Positions 24,680 through 36,712 of a stretch of DNA of 64,000 nt are shown in pieces. How positions within the stretch are numbered: position 1 is the first letter of the stretch; each line of letters begins with the position of its first letter. The stretch comes from Maea johnstoni (lineage: Eukaryota > Annelida > Polychaeta > Spionida > Magelonidae). The translations under genes were made by a program, and so were the position numbers. The notes beneath the pieces were generated by a model. That model was given only the letters and a program-made list of their open reading frames with translations. It was not told where the DNA came from and did not search any database. The stretch is from assembly GCA_963942565.1 (NCBI GenBank), contig OZ012686.1:31371712-31435711 (forward strand), read 5' to 3'.

Positions 24680-27600
24680 CAATAATAATATGAGATGTCC
24701 ACTGACAATGAAGTTATAATGCACCCTTGAGCGGTTTGCAAGAAAAGGGCCCTGAATCAGTAGGACAGTATATCATATTACCTACCTGTAGATGTGCTCC
24801 ATGGGAATGAGCCACAAAACGCAGACTTTTACAGATCACCTTTCTCTTCTCAGGGTCAAATTCCTGAAAAATAGTTCATGGTCTTTTATCAAGTTTAACA
24901 GAATTCATTTTCAAATCAGTAACCTGTCACATTAGCCAGGTGGCCTAAGGCATTCTTACTGACTGTTTGCTGTCTCAAGTTTAAATCTGGTTTGAGGTAT
25001 GTAAGAAAGTTACCAGTCGCTTGTGACTATATGCAGTTGATTTCCCTAATGATTCTGGTTTCCTCCATCATTTATTTGGTCATAATTTATCAATAAAACA
25101 GATGACAAAATCTAAATTTCACTTTCATGTTCACATCTGTAACCTATTTTTAGCTTTACTTTCTAGGTGTTTCAATTTGAAACTGAATTACATTCAGGAC
25201 ATATGCCATCTGATATTTTACACATGAAAAGAATTATCGATACTGCATTACCAGATGGCCAAAATAATAGCCAAAAACTCACCTGGTACAGGTCATACTT
25301 GCTGCCAATCAAAACTAGAGGAATAAGGAATGGATCTATCATGTCTTTATCCTGAAAAAGAGCAATGTAAGTAGGTAAAATACCTTTAGGTCAGTAAGAA
25401 TCAACTGTCCAGGATAAACTATAGAATTAATCATAATAGAAAACATAAAAAGGGAATTCTTTTTTGCATGTAGCATTTGGTACATATTTTAATGAAAAGT
25501 TGTTAGTTATCAAAATGATAGTTAAATTTTAACTTAACAATAATATGTAATGCTCAGCTACTTTGGAAAATCAGCATACTTTGTAGAGGCAAATATTTTC
25601 TACAAAATCATGGGTGTATTTGGTCAAAGGCAGATTCCTAACTCATCTGACCAATATCTTAAATATGGGAGAAAGAGCAAAACAGTTGAGGAGAATTCGA
25701 AACCAAAACATGCCCACTATGGTGATGATATCCAAAAACTGGGAATGTCTACCTCTAAAGGAGCCACTCGTAAGTACTCAGTGTTTGCCCTATGCACTGA
25801 GAAAATTGGATACATCATTGTCAAAAGAATGTGATTATAATTGACTGCTCATCAGTTTTTAACTGTATTATCAATACCATACAGATCCCTCACTATTGAT
25901 AAAATGGGGCGTCTGACAATTTCATATAGGTAATTAGATATTAGGACATTAGGGTCAACACTGGTACTCACAGGATGATCCTTCCCCACTCTCTCCCAGG
26001 CTTTCTCTCTCAGTTTCTCCCTGATCTGAGGGTCTGACTGCTTCATCTCAGTGATGACGCTCTCTATTCGCTCCTTGGCCGCGGCGAGAAGCTTCTCCAG
26101 GGTGAACCACAGCTCGTTAGGGGCAGACAGGTCTAGTACTAGGACCAAAGTCACGTTCCTGAATACAGAAACAAAACTTCTTTTTAGGGGCAGACAAATA
26201 ATAATCACAATTTTTATGGATTGAAGGTGGCCTGTGTTTTATGAAAATACTGACAAATAGAGTAATAGTTGTCCATATTTTGTGAAATAGCTCCCAGTGA
26301 TAGACCAAGAGTGGTCCATATTTCTCAATAATTATCTTGAAAAATAATTATACTGGCCCAAATTCCTAGGGTGCTCTAAATTTCTGAGAATTTATGACCA
26401 GTAGTCGACAGGGTAAACAGATAAAGCACCTGTAACACAGTGATAACTGAATAGGACTAGGACCAAAATCATAGCCAAATTAAATCAAAGTAGGACAAGC
26501 AACAAATCGATGAATTGAATACTATATATATTTCCATACATAGATGGCAAATATGATAGCCTAGTCAAACAAATCAGGGATGTCCAAAAAAAAAGATCAT
26601 ATGCCCTGAACAAATCAAATAAGACGTGCAAACCAATTAATGATACACATGCTAATTGTTATATTGTTCTATTATAACCTGTGACTAAATCTAAGCTTTG
26701 AAGATTGAAATAAAAATTCTGATTTTGGTCAAACAAAAACAAAGGTTGACAAATCAGCCAACTCATGAGACATTATAAAATGAGCTTACATTATAGAATC
26801 AGGGCTTATGACTATGTCTATAAGTTTTGAGAGCCATGTTCCTCCTCCCAGCTCCCAGATATGACCCACATCCTTGGCCTACAAAGAAAAGTACATTATT
26901 TTACTAGTCCAAACCCTGGATAGACACTAAGGCTAGAACTTCAACATTTACATAATGGAACAGTCATGGCACTGGATTCAGAGAGATATAAGACTTTGTC
27001 AACAACAGCCAAAGTAAGTATATACATTACTATTAGATTCTATGTAATTTGGGACACATTTGATAATTGCAATTTTTATTGGTTAAATCTGGCCCATTTT
27101 CTTAGAAAATACAAGCAAATACAAGTGGTTCAATTTTTTGAAAATCTTAATTGCATCAAAAGGAAGGGGGAACAGGATATCAGGGGTTAAGCATTTCATA
27201 TCTTCTTGAAAAGCACTTTCTTGATCTCTGACAATTTTGACAATAATTTGTGAAACGTCAATTAAGTGAAACGTTAGACAACAAAAATAAAACTACTCAT
27301 ATATACTTATTGAATTGAACAACATTTTTTATACCTTTAAAGCTAACAATAGGTCTATATCTTATAACAATAAAGGTAAGAGTTGTCTTTGAAAAGTATC
27401 CTATGTTTCTGTCTTTGATTCTATTGGCACAAACAAAAACAATATTTAAGATAACTATTTGTGGCTAAGTACAGATCCAGTACCAAATTCCACTTTATAA
27501 AACATCAAAATTTGACTTAAAAAACAATTCAGGTAAAATAAGTGCAAATCAGCATCAAATAGAAGTAAAGTGCACAATCTACCAAATAAACACCTATCAA

Positions 27601-30145
27601 ATAAAGGTGATAAACAGTATGTAAATCTAACTAATGCGTAGCAAATCAGTCAAGTTAACAAAACATAAAACGGAGAAAAAGTATTTCATATTTTTTTTCC
27701 CACTTTATCAGTGTTATCATGATCCCTTAGTTTATACAAATTGCACAAACATATGCATCTAACAGTTGTCATATTTTTTTAGATAAGAAAATAATAAGCA
27801 ATTCAGCTTCTAAAGATAATACCCACTCACCATGTTCTGACATGCGTTTATATCAATGAATGGATCACAATTCATATTAATAACCATCATATACAACTAT
27901 AATACAAGAGACAATGTTTTGACTACATTAAATTAAGATTATACATCTATCTTGATTTAAATATATGTTTTATACTGAAATGATACAACTTAGGGAATTA
28001 TCAAAATCAATGTACATACTAATTAATCTTCTCTGCGCTCATGGTCTATATAAGTATGTGCACTGTCCGCACCTTTAACAAGTTTTGAGTTTTTCTTGTA
28101 ATTAATCTGAGCCTGATTTTAAGCTTCACAAGTTTGATTTTTCGAGATCTTAAATGTTAAGTATTACTTAGAAAGAGGAACACTTAAAAGGAATACATGA
28201 ATCATCAACTTACAATATTGTGACCTTTCGCTCTTCTTCCAAAGGTGTACTCTAAAGCAGTGGTTGGTTTTGGGGTCTCATCTCTACAAGAAAACAACTA
28301 TGTCAGTAGTTTTTAAAGTAACATTGTGGGGCTGGAGTCCAGATTATCATTCTATAAAATCTTTGTTTTGGAACTCTTAATAAATCATTGAATATGTTGT
28401 CAATCCTTAAACATTTGCCTTTATTTCAAATATCTTTGTTCTTGATGAAATGGATCTACATCTTCAAATAGCAATATCATTGACAAGATACTGACTGCTC
28501 TCTAAAATGTTACCCATGATTTGTATGTAGTATTTATATTTGGCATGTTTTACAATTTTAGACATGAAAAACATTATGGAACATTGACCTACCTGTCTAA
28601 AAATCTCAAAATGATAGATGTTTTGCCCTGAAATATAGTGAGAAATTATAGAAACTACATAAAATCTATGTAACAAAATCAATAAACGATATTGGTAATA
28701 TAGTTGTGGTATGGGTCAGGAAATAGTAGCCTCAAAGAGGGAGTGGTGTGAGGATGAGGGTTGGGACAAATCAAGAGGTTTCGAATTAAGATATAATATA
28801 ATGATCCACACTCCCCTTTCTAGAGGTTGTAAAGGCATTGGGGATATATGAGGTTTGTCTTGTGTCTGGTTTGTGGTATTTGAGATACTCACGACATTTG
28901 CTGAAAAAGGCAGCTTACTTTATTTTTAATTGAGTTAGTGCTAATATTTCAGCTAACCATCTGGTTGCTACACAGATTGCAAGATTTGTCCCCATGCAAC
29001 ACACTCCATTCCTAATTTACTGTAGTATCTAAACAATTATTTGGTGAAATATGCCAGTTTCATGAGAGTACAATGTTATCATTCTTAGTTTAAAGATATG
29101 AAGAAAATACAAACTACCAGTTACTTTAGTACCTCGAGCAATTGCTAATTAAGTGTCATTTAACATGTAAGAATCAATACCACTTACAGCACTTTTGCTG
29201 CCAGCTATAAGAATGGATGCCTCTGTGTTACCCATTTCCGAATTTTCCTTGTCCTTGGTCACTTCTGCAGCTAGTTGCCACAAATCCTTTTCGCCTCTGA
29301 AGATATTGATATTAATGTACGTCAACAACTTAAAATTCACAAGAATGAGATCTAGTTGAGCCTGTAAACTCATACATCACTTTAAAGCATTGTTTAATAT
29401 CTTATCTTCCGAAGTATTTTCAAAAGGCCCATGTATGGAATATACTATATGTCGAACACCTTCCTAAGTTAAACACTTTCAAAATTAACTGCTTAATTAC
29501 AAATGTAAAAAAGTTAAGTTGGAACACTTTTGAAACTTTTGGTATTTGACACACACAGCTTACAGTAGACAACACATATAAGGACCTGGCCTTGTCAACA
29601 AAAAGGCCTCTCTTTTTATTTTCATTGTGAGGTATTGTTTTCTCCTGCACAACCTCTCTTTTATAATAATAAATACATTGTGTGTAAAATAATCAGATGA
29701 ACGATGACAACTCAATCAATTTGGAAATGATGAATGTCACAATTAAGCATGTTATTAGCGCTTGTTCACAATGCAATACAGCACCATTTCTCATGAGCAA
29801 TAAATAAATATGAACACTTTTCAATGTGGGCAATTCCTAGTGTTATTATAGGGTGGGTCCGGGATGCTTCAGTTAAGATGTACCTGTGATGCTATTTAAT
29901 TTGTATAGATAGACCTAGCTGCACCTTATGTTATGCGAAGCTGTACTTGCTTACTGGCCAAACTATGCCATCTTCATTTCAATAAGGTTAACAAAGCAAT
30001 GACAGTGGTGAAAGTTCCACAGAGCCCTTCTACATCATAGTACATGTTCATGTACCAATCTACTTTTACCTATCAGATACAGTCATACACAGGACACCTG
30101 TCAAAAAGCAAATAATGAATACTTGGCAAGTTACCCTTTAGACAT
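19672..30145 (-). CDS. DYNC2LI1: Cytoplasmic dynein 2 light intermediate chain 1, complete, 13 exons
   Basis: Subunit of the dynein-2 motor that drives retrograde intraflagellar transport in cilia. Exons (minus strand): 30145-30135, 29296-29188, 28627-28593, 28283-28214, 26878-26790, 26158-25972, 25351-25283, 24863-24786, 24121-24042, 23413-23297, 21072-21021, 20244-20152, 19743-19672 (TAA at 19674-19672). All introns are GT-AG and phases match, giving 353 residues against about 351 in human. A P-loop GSKSAGKT sits at residues 36-43. Other family landmarks are [14 protein letters not shown] (61-74), WELGGGT (83-89), [13 protein letters not shown] (110-122), IGSKYD (182-187), [10 protein letters not shown] (283-292) and [10 protein letters not shown] (309-318). 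Exon 1 codes only MSK plus two bases. It was chosen because ATG TCT AAA GG|GTAACT joins in phase with exon 2. The intron after exon 9 starts beside a (CTA)n tract, and exon 10 has a partial downstream-strand duplicate. Residues and length look functional. Confidence 0.97.
19795..20026 (+). repeat. Repeat D copy
   Basis: Shares a long stretch with 62.76-63.07 kb, with the phrases GAGATTCAACTTTCA, GTTTCATTTAAAACCAAGTA, GGATGCCAGACCACAAAA and GTACTTGCC. It lies in the last DYNC2LI1 intron. No coding; probably a non-autonomous DNA transposon by comparison with the other copy. Confidence 0.75.
21460..21715 (+). mobile_element. 3' end of a LINE (non-LTR retrotransposon) with the ORF2 C-terminus
   Basis: In one frame the segment reads [20 protein letters not shown] then a [11 protein letters not shown]-type end and a stop. 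This APRLWNxLP...FKxxLKxxLF pattern closes ORF2 in CR1/L2/RTE-like LINEs. After it comes a short 3' UTR with GGAAAAAGCGCTTTGAC and an AT-rich end. It is truncated at the 5' end, which is normal for LINE insertions. It sits in the DYNC2LI1 intron between exons 10 and 11, in antisense orientation. Confidence 0.75.
23470..23540 (-). repeat. Partial duplicate of DYNC2LI1 exon 10 with its acceptor
   Basis: GCCAAGGCGTCCAAACC, GGTTCATTGTGCAGTCCTAC and TGAAAAACAA repeat the order seen in the real exon (23352-23425), with a deletion inside. It lies on the acceptor side of exon 10. The copied acceptor would open a shortened, shifted frame, so it looks like a decayed duplicate. Confidence 0.75.
23741..24000. 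repeat. (CTA)n tract with CTT/CGA variants
   Basis: Trinucleotide tract of about 260 bp inside DYNC2LI1, ending some 40 bp from the donor of exon 9. On the minus strand it gives a serine/arginine frame that is an artefact. Confidence 0.97.
24521..24690. repeat. (AAT)n microsatellite
   Basis: About 165 bp of ATA/AAT repeat with single-base variants, in the DYNC2LI1 intron between exons 8 and 9. Confidence 0.97.
24936..25108 (+). mobile_element. tRNA-derived SINE, decayed
   Basis: AGCCAGGTGGCCTAAGGC box-A-like region, CAAGTTTAAATCTGG in place of box B, then family body GTAAGAAAGTTACCAGTCG and GGTTTCCTCCATCA. It lies in the DYNC2LI1 intron between exons 7 and 8, antisense to the gene. Confidence 0.75.
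30135..30145 (-). CDS. DYNC2LI1: DYNC2LI1 exon 1, 11-base coding part
   Basis: ATG TCT AAA GG followed by the donor GTAACT. It joins to the A that opens exon 2 (29296) to make [13 protein letters not shown], aligning with human MPSETLWEIA. It is too short to find by open-frame length. The choice rests on phase, donor and length agreement; the 5' UTR is not defined. Confidence 0.8.
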
Positions 30146-30518
30146 CCTTTTGTTTGCCTTTGATATAACAATGAGATCACTAAGTCATACATACAAACTC
30201 AATCGAATCGATGTAATTGGTCTAAAAAGCAAATTATGTTTAAGAGAATGGTAGCCTCTAACTATGGCATCTTGTTTCCAAGCAGAAGGAATTCTACTGC
30301 AGGTGCAAATGAAACGGCTAATGTGATTGGTTAATATATTATATATTCTAAAACAAATATCGATTTTGAGATATTAAGTACAGTAAAAAATAAATACGTC
30401 TATATGAAATGAATCATAATATATTTATTTCGGTAATCTCCCAAATCAAGTCATATTTATATGTTTGAAAAAATATATAAACTAACCCGTTCCTGTTATG
30501 TTGATTTTAAAATTCAAC
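30146..30518. promoter_or_regulatory. Bidirectional promoter region between DYNC2LI1 and KIFBP
   Basis: The two start codons face away from each other across about 370 bp (about 350 if the first KIFBP ATG is used), so both core promoters must lie here. An inverted CCAAT box (GTGATTGGTTAATA) sits near 30.32 kb. No TATA box in a convincing place and no good RFX X-box were seen, although one gene is ciliary. Confidence 0.6.
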
Positions 30519-32318
30519 ATGGCGGCGTTTGATGAATATCTGCTGCAAGAGGGGTACGAAAATCTCGAAGAAGCTCGCAAATTAAGCGAAGTAGAGTCGA
30601 AAAATGATCCTGAAGATGATCCTTTCAAATCCAAGTACAAGGCTAGGACCATTTTGCAAGCATTTAAATCGAAAATCGAGGGATTCCTCAATGATGATCC
30701 GAGCAACGAGTCCTTGCTGTTTCTGTCGGCAGCTGTCACCTACCGGCTAGCTGTCAATTTCTTGGAGACGGAAGAACTGCACTACGGCGAAGACAATCTG
30801 AAAGAAGTGATCAATTCCGTAGAACAGCACCGACTGAGGAAAGAAGGGTGCAACATCCTTCAAAATGCATATAACCAAATGGGCATATTGTGTTCATCGC
30901 GGTCAAACCTAAATGAAGCTTTGGGGTTTCTCTCCAAAGCTGAAGAGTTGTACAAGGAGTTTTCACATGAGGTGGGTGGAGGACCCCTCTCCGTCGACGA
31001 GATCTTGCAGGCACCCAGTGGAGATGAAGACTCCAAAGAACACTCCAGAACAGAGAACTTTGAAGGCACCTATACCCACACCTTGTATTATTTGGCCCAG
31101 GTGTATGGTAAACTTGAAGAAGCCAAGAAGTCTGCAGAGTACTGTCAAGTCACCTTGCGGAGACAGCTGGAATCTAAGAAGTATGATCCAGTTGAGTGGG
31201 CCTTGAATTGCGCAACACTGTCTCAATTCTATATCATGCAAGACAACTACTACATGGCTCGTCACTGCCTTGCCAGTGCCTCGAGGATATTCCAAGAAGT
31301 CCCTCCTCCTCCTGAAAGTGGCATGGAGGCACCGGAAAACGAGAGTGAAGAAGAACGACAGAAGCGAGAATTCATTCCACAGAGAAAAGCAGATATTGCA
31401 CGATGCTGGGCAAAGTACGGTCTTGCTTTGATGGAATATTCAAGAGATAAATGGATGAGTGAAGTGGAGAAAATGGATGAAAATAAGTTCAAAGATGTAG
31501 AAAAAGAAGAGGAAGAGGCAGCTGCCGCTGATGCTGAGAAAGAAAATGAAAGAATGAGATTCAATTTAGAGCTTACTTCAATTGAAGAGCAGATAACATG
31601 GAAAGATTTGGCTCTTTTTGATGAAGCTCGTGTTGTCTTCCTGGCAGTACAGAAATGGTTGAGTACAGCTAAAGAGTACTACAGCTTGGATGGACATTGT
31701 TCAGATTATGTGGAGATATTGCAAGACCACAGTAAAGTATTTAAGATGTTGGCTTTCTTTGAGGGTGATTTGGATCGTCAGTGTAAAATGCAGAAGAGGA
31801 GGGCCGACCTGCTGGAAGCTGTGCTGAAGGAATTGAACCCACAGTTCTATCTTCTAGTTTGTCGGCAGCTCATGTTTGAGATAGCCGAAATCTACCAAAC
31901 TATGTTGGACCTGAAAGTGGCTATCATTGAAGCAGGGAACCAAGCACCCACCCCTCACCAGGTGAAAAAGATCAATCAGCTGACAGCCCAAGCCATTGGC
32001 AAATTCCAGGACTACCTTGATTCACTCCGAGACACCAATAAAAAGTTACCTGATGAATTCTCCAATGATGATGTGCGTCCAGCCCTAGTTGCCCAGTTTC
32101 ATATTGGAAGACTTAGTACCAAGTATATCAAATTTGAAATGAGGGAAAGGCTGGAGAACATGCAGAAGGGATTGGAGAGATATAGGTTCATAGTAGACTA
32201 CTGTAAGAGAAATCCCCAAGCACGACAAATTGTCTCTAGTGAGCTGTCTATCTGTGAAGAAATGGTACAACTGGTGCCATTGAAAATGGAATCTATTAGG
32301 GCAGGTGCTGATATGTGA
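30519..32318 (+). CDS. KIFBP: KIF-binding protein, complete and intronless
   Basis: Binds the motor domains of certain kinesins and keeps them off microtubules; needed for axon growth and mitotic kinesin control in vertebrates. One uninterrupted frame gives 599 residues from the ATG at 30519 (AACATGGCG context) and 606 from an upstream in-frame ATG at 30498. I prefer 30519 for its context and because the seven extra residues look like UTR. Human KIFBP has about 621. Landmarks are the N-terminal KSKYKARTILQAFKSKIEGF, THTLYYLAQVYGKLE, WALNCATLSQFYI, IARCWAKYGLALM, VEILQDHSKVFKMLAFFEGD, CKMQKRRADLLEAVLKELNP, MFEIAEIYQTMLDLKVAI, FQDYLDSLRDTNKKLP and YRFIVDYCKRNP. TPR-like helices fill most of it, with an acidic and Ala-rich insert near residue 335. 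The lack of introns is odd, because the human gene has several. No poly(A) tail remnant was noted. Confidence 0.96.
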   Translation: MAAFDEYLLQEGYENLEEARKLSEVESKNDPEDDPFKSKYKARTILQAFKSKIEGFLNDDPSNESLLFLSAAVTYRLAVNFLETEELHYGEDNLKEVINSVEQHRLRKEGCNILQNAYNQMGILCSSRSNLNEALGFLSKAEELYKEFSHEVGGGPLSVDEILQAPSGDEDSKEHSRTENFEGTYTHTLYYLAQVYGKLEEAKKSAEYCQVTLRRQLESKKYDPVEWALNCATLSQFYIMQDNYYMARHCLASASRIFQEVPPPPESGMEAPENESEEERQKREFIPQRKADIARCWAKYGLALMEYSRDKWMSEVEKMDENKFKDVEKEEEEAAAADAEKENERMRFNLELTSIEEQITWKDLALFDEARVVFLAVQKWLSTAKEYYSLDGHCSDYVEILQDHSKVFKMLAFFEGDLDRQCKMQKRRADLLEAVLKELNPQFYLLVCRQLMFEIAEIYQTMLDLKVAIIEAGNQAPTPHQVKKINQLTAQAIGKFQDYLDSLRDTNKKLPDEFSNDDVRPALVAQFHIGRLSTKYIKFEMRERLENMQKGLERYRFIVDYCKRNPQARQIVSSELSICEEMVQLVPLKMESIRAGADM

Positions 32319-32342
32319 TCTACTATACTTGTAAGCTCTAAA

Positions 32343-32348
32343 AATAAA
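32343..32348 (+). terminator. Poly(A) signal of KIFBP (proximal)
   Basis: AATAAA 25 bases after the stop at 32318. A second AATAAA at 32555-32560 could give a longer 3' end. Which one is used cannot be told from sequence. Confidence 0.5.
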
Positions 32349-35300
32349 ACCAAAATTACTCTCTTTAATTCTACTTAACGTCAAAGGTATACACTTGCCA
32401 GAGCTGTAAACTTATAGTTCATTTAACTGGACAATATATCATCAAACTTTTCCTTGTACCAAATATTCATTGGTTTGTACATGTTATCTTCAATTAAAGA
32501 CTGTGATCTCAGAAAATATACACCCTATAGATGCTGTAAGTACTACTTGAGGTGAATAAATACTCATTAATGCTTCCTTGAATATATTGCCAAAAAAGAT
32601 ACATTCAATTAAAAGTGCTTTCTTATGTTGAGGTGGTAGTTTTATCAGCAACTAGCCGATTTAAAAAGAGGACATGATGAAATATTCTAACTTTAATCAC
32701 TACATCTCTCATCTGTCTAACATGTGGAACTGCTAGGCCAGTGATGAATCTTAAATCTTAACATACTGTTCAAAGTAATTGTAGCACTCGGACAGTCAGC
32801 ATTCAATAGATGTATATTAAATATGTTTCTCTGTATTGTCTAGCCTCAATACGAGGCTGAGTACATTTGTATTTCTGCATATTGCTTGCTCTCTTATGAT
32901 GCTTGCTGTCTTCATAACTTCACTGTGCTTATTGAGTCCAATTTAGTTCTTAATGTCCACATCAGATGTCTGTTATTGGTATTCAATAGCCATGAGAGAA
33001 TTCAGCAGTGCTGCCATCTGGCAAATCTGAAAAGTACTATATAACAACTTGACTAGTAACAAAATAATGACTAGTTGGTTAAGAATAAGCCAGCTCTAGT
33101 AAGCTAGGCTATGTATTGTCAAGTGTATCAAAGACAGCTTTATAAGTTCTATGCTGTTATGCCAATCTCATTCCTACTACTGGTTGATGGGAATCATGTA
33201 AATGATAACAGGTGTGTTCCTTAAAAATATTTCATTTAGTCCAGTTGGATATATTCATGTATTTAAACTAGCTGGCAATAGAAAAAATCTTCAGTTATTT
33301 CACTTTTTGACAACTTACTCACGCATGACTTCTAAAAAGGAATGAAAATGAGGCAACATTTATTTTTCAAGTATTGTAGCACCTGTCACATCAATTTAAT
33401 GGTGAAAAGTTCATTCTGTACCTTACCGGTTATCATGCCCCCTTTCAACATTGTGCTTGTTAATGGTGTGATACTTCACCATCATGTAAATCAAAATGTG
33501 ATGTAACTGTACAGGTCTTTGCAGAAACTTTGTGTATGGTGCAAAGCATTGATTAGGCTAAATAGTTCTGTTCAGTTTCACCCCACTGTAATCGATCCGA
33601 AAATATATTTGCCTAAATCAAGATACTATTTTGAATCACATGGCAACTGCATAATTAAAAGGATAGTAAAACATTTTACAAAAACATTTTTGTGCTTTGT
33701 GAATTGCATGGGTTTTAAAATGTTGCTACTAATTTGTTAATTTCTAGTGAATGGAGAATGCCTCATGGGCCTTATCTAGAGTTGCTACAGTTACTCTACT
33801 AATTTTGGTTGTTCCTTACCTTAATATCCATATTAGCTAACATTTTGAAATGATTGAGTTGAATGTGTTCAGATTCATTAGATTGGTTTGAGATTAGACA
33901 TGGTTATGATCAGGGTCACAGCCTTAGCATAGATTTTGAAACTGGGTGATCAGAATTTGCAATCACAAATTCACAACAACTTTAGGAGTCCTATTTGAAT
34001 TATCAGATAACCATGTACATTTAATTACCAATATATTAAGGAAATGCATAGTATCTTTTAAGTACAATGTTATGGAGCATATATTGAAGCAAACCTTTTC
34101 AGTTTCATGCTTGAGGTTGATATTTCTTACATAGATTTCTTCAGATAAGCAGAAGAAATTGGAAGAAATCTGCTTCTGAGATGATAAAACTTTTTTCCAA
34201 TGGAGAAAAATGTTCCTTGAAGAAACGCCAATCCTGCTGCTGATCTATGGGACAGTTTAATGAAAATATTTGATATGTTCCTGGTTGTCTTTATTTAAGT
34301 TATAGATATTGGTTTCTATTGTGCTGATTTGTGATTTTCAAAGGTCTGGTCATCCAGATGATGCTTAAAAATCCAGACTCTAAGACCCTAACCCTGATTG
34401 TATGATTTTTGTATTTATATATAAATGAGTGTTTGGATAATATATTTGTCATGTTTCTTTTGAGTTTCTAAACATCTTGTGAATTTCAAATGATCATAAA
34501 TCATATAATTCTAATGAGCTTGACTGCTATTTCATCACTGATCTTTCAAAGCACTCATTTGCTAAACGAAGAATCATATTGTCAATGTGTGTTTGTTCTA
34601 GGAAACTTGGCTTGCAGTACAATAAAGTCATATACCAAGAGAAAAGCCTTCCTGTTGTTAATGTGTTCATTACTGGCTCAATCAATTATGTATTACACAT
34701 CTTACAAATTCAAAAGAGTTCATTGATTTCTACAGTATGAATGAGTGCGTTATATTCTTGTTCAATTTCAAAAATAATTGGTCAAACCTAATAATTCAAG
34801 TATCTTGAAATGTGCATGATACAACCTTTTCAGTGCGTTTACAATAATTAACTTCCAATTGCGATACTATAAACCATATTTACCAGTAGATATTTTGTGA
34901 GTTAAAGGTGGCAAGCAATATAGTCATTATCTCACAAGTGTAACCGATGAGGAATAAAAAAAATCCTGTGTAGAACTGGCCAAGAATGGTAAGACAGCCT
35001 AGTGGAAACACTGGTCAAATTGAGCTTGACATTCCACTTCAAGTGAAAATATCACTGCATATTTACTTAAGAGAGCATTGGGTGAAATGTGAGCAGGTTA
35101 TCTTTGTGGTTATAGTGAATTTCACTATTTTCAAAAACAATCAAAGCTTTTATAAGTAAGCATAAGTAATTTGTTTATTGTTCACTGTGTACATAACTTC
35201 GACTCAGCTGCTAACATCAACTATTTGTACATGAAATGCCTGTCTATGCTGTGTGCGGGTTGGTTTTAGACCCAAAGAGAATTGTACACACCTTGATTAC

Positions 35301-36243
35301 CCAAAGCGTAAAATAATTCTCAGCTGATAAAACCCTACTTGTTTCAAGCATCATGTTAACTAGCTTAGTATCTGATGTGCTTGCATTGAGAAGTTTGCAA
35401 ATTTTAAGCAAAAAAGTTGTCAGTAAATAATTCTTTGTGATATCCTAAAGGATCTACCAACTTGTTTTTGCCCATCAAGAAGTAATGCATTAAAATAACT
35501 ATAAGATACAGTGGACATTTACAAATGTCAACAATTTCATATGGCTGTGAAATGAACCAATTCATAGGTATATAAATACCTGGGAAAACAAAACAATCCC
35601 ACCAATCTGAATTCTTATAAGTGTTTAACGAAAACATAAACCTTCCATAAAATTAGGTCCATATTGGGATTTTTTTTAAAGTTAACACATGGTGTCACCA
35701 AGACAGTTGGAGAACCTAACATCTGACAACTAGAGATGCAAGAAATGTGAATTTTCTTCTATCACAATCACATTTCCTTGTGATCTTACATACTGGCTTT
35801 AGTCATTAATGTGTACAGCTCTTTGGGACATCAATTTGCCCAGTTAATAAAGAGAGAGACCAGATACATCTCAAACCACCAGTTGCATTCAATCAAATAT
35901 CTTAATATACAAAGATTCTAAGAGAAAATTATATATTTTGCAAACAAAAGATGAATGAATTTGCATCACAGAGTGGTCATGGGTTATTCCCAAAGATGGA
36001 CCATTCACAATCAAGTACTATTTAAAAACCATCATGGCTATGTATAGCTGAACTGTAATATATACATGCTTTACATTTTATTATTACTAAATGTGTATTG
36101 AAATGAGTTTATTTACAACTTAAGAAATAAATAATTACAGAAATAAATAATCCATGTGTACATAGATAAATCAATCTGTAAAAGTTAATACCTGAATCAT
36201 ATACAAATTTTACAAATATACAAATGCTGCAATAATGAATGCT

Positions 36244-36356
36244 AGATTATATTGTTGCAAACAATCACCACACAGTAGTGAAATGTATGTGTATTATGTT
36301 GATTATAATGTTGCAAGCAATCACCACACAGTAGTGAAATGTATGTGTATTACGGT
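36244..36356. repeat. Tandem duplication, 56-bp unit
   Basis: GATTATANTGTTGCAARCAA then TCACCACACAGTAGTGAAATG appear twice, 56 bp apart, with few differences. Non-coding. Confidence 0.93.
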
Positions 36357-36519
36357 GAACTTCTTGATACAGGGCCTGAATTCTACACAAACACTCATCT
36401 CTGCATAGGTAAAATACCCCGTGCTTGGTCCATAAGTCTAGGAGATTGGTATGGAATAAACAAGGACTAACAAGATAAAAATAAGGGACAAGTGATGGGT
36501 TTTGAAATTAGGGAGACTT

Positions 36520-36712
36520 TTAACCCAATCATGCATAGGGTTTATGAAAATTGTTGTCTAGATAAATTGTATCATTGAGAGTAACTTGGTTTTAGATCAT
36601 AAATTTACATAAAAATAAAGAAGAGTTTGGTGTAGATTTACAATACTTATTCAAATATTTTCAAATATGTAATCATAATTGGACCTTTTTCAGCTGCTGC
36701 AGACATGAATGT
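36520..36712. mobile_element. MITE-B copy, decayed
   Basis: Begins TTAACCCAATCATGCATAGG and has ATTGTTGTCTAGATAAATTG and AGAAGAGTTTG as in the clear copy at 54.35 kb. The right end (CTGCTGCAGACATGAATG) is eroded. Confidence 0.55.

Noticed and set aside
27830-27870. Possible extra DYNC2LI1 exon before a GTGAGT donor
   Set aside because: Exons at 28283-28214 and 26878-26790 join directly in phase and match the family (GHN-IAKD-WELGGG) without it.
30255-30275. RFX X-box in the DYNC2LI1/KIFBP promoter (GTAGCCTCTAAC)
   Set aside because: Lacks the second GG and correct spacing; too far from the X-box form to list.
30811-31564. Several open frames in other frames and strands within KIFBP
   Set aside because: Shadows of the intact KIFBP frame.
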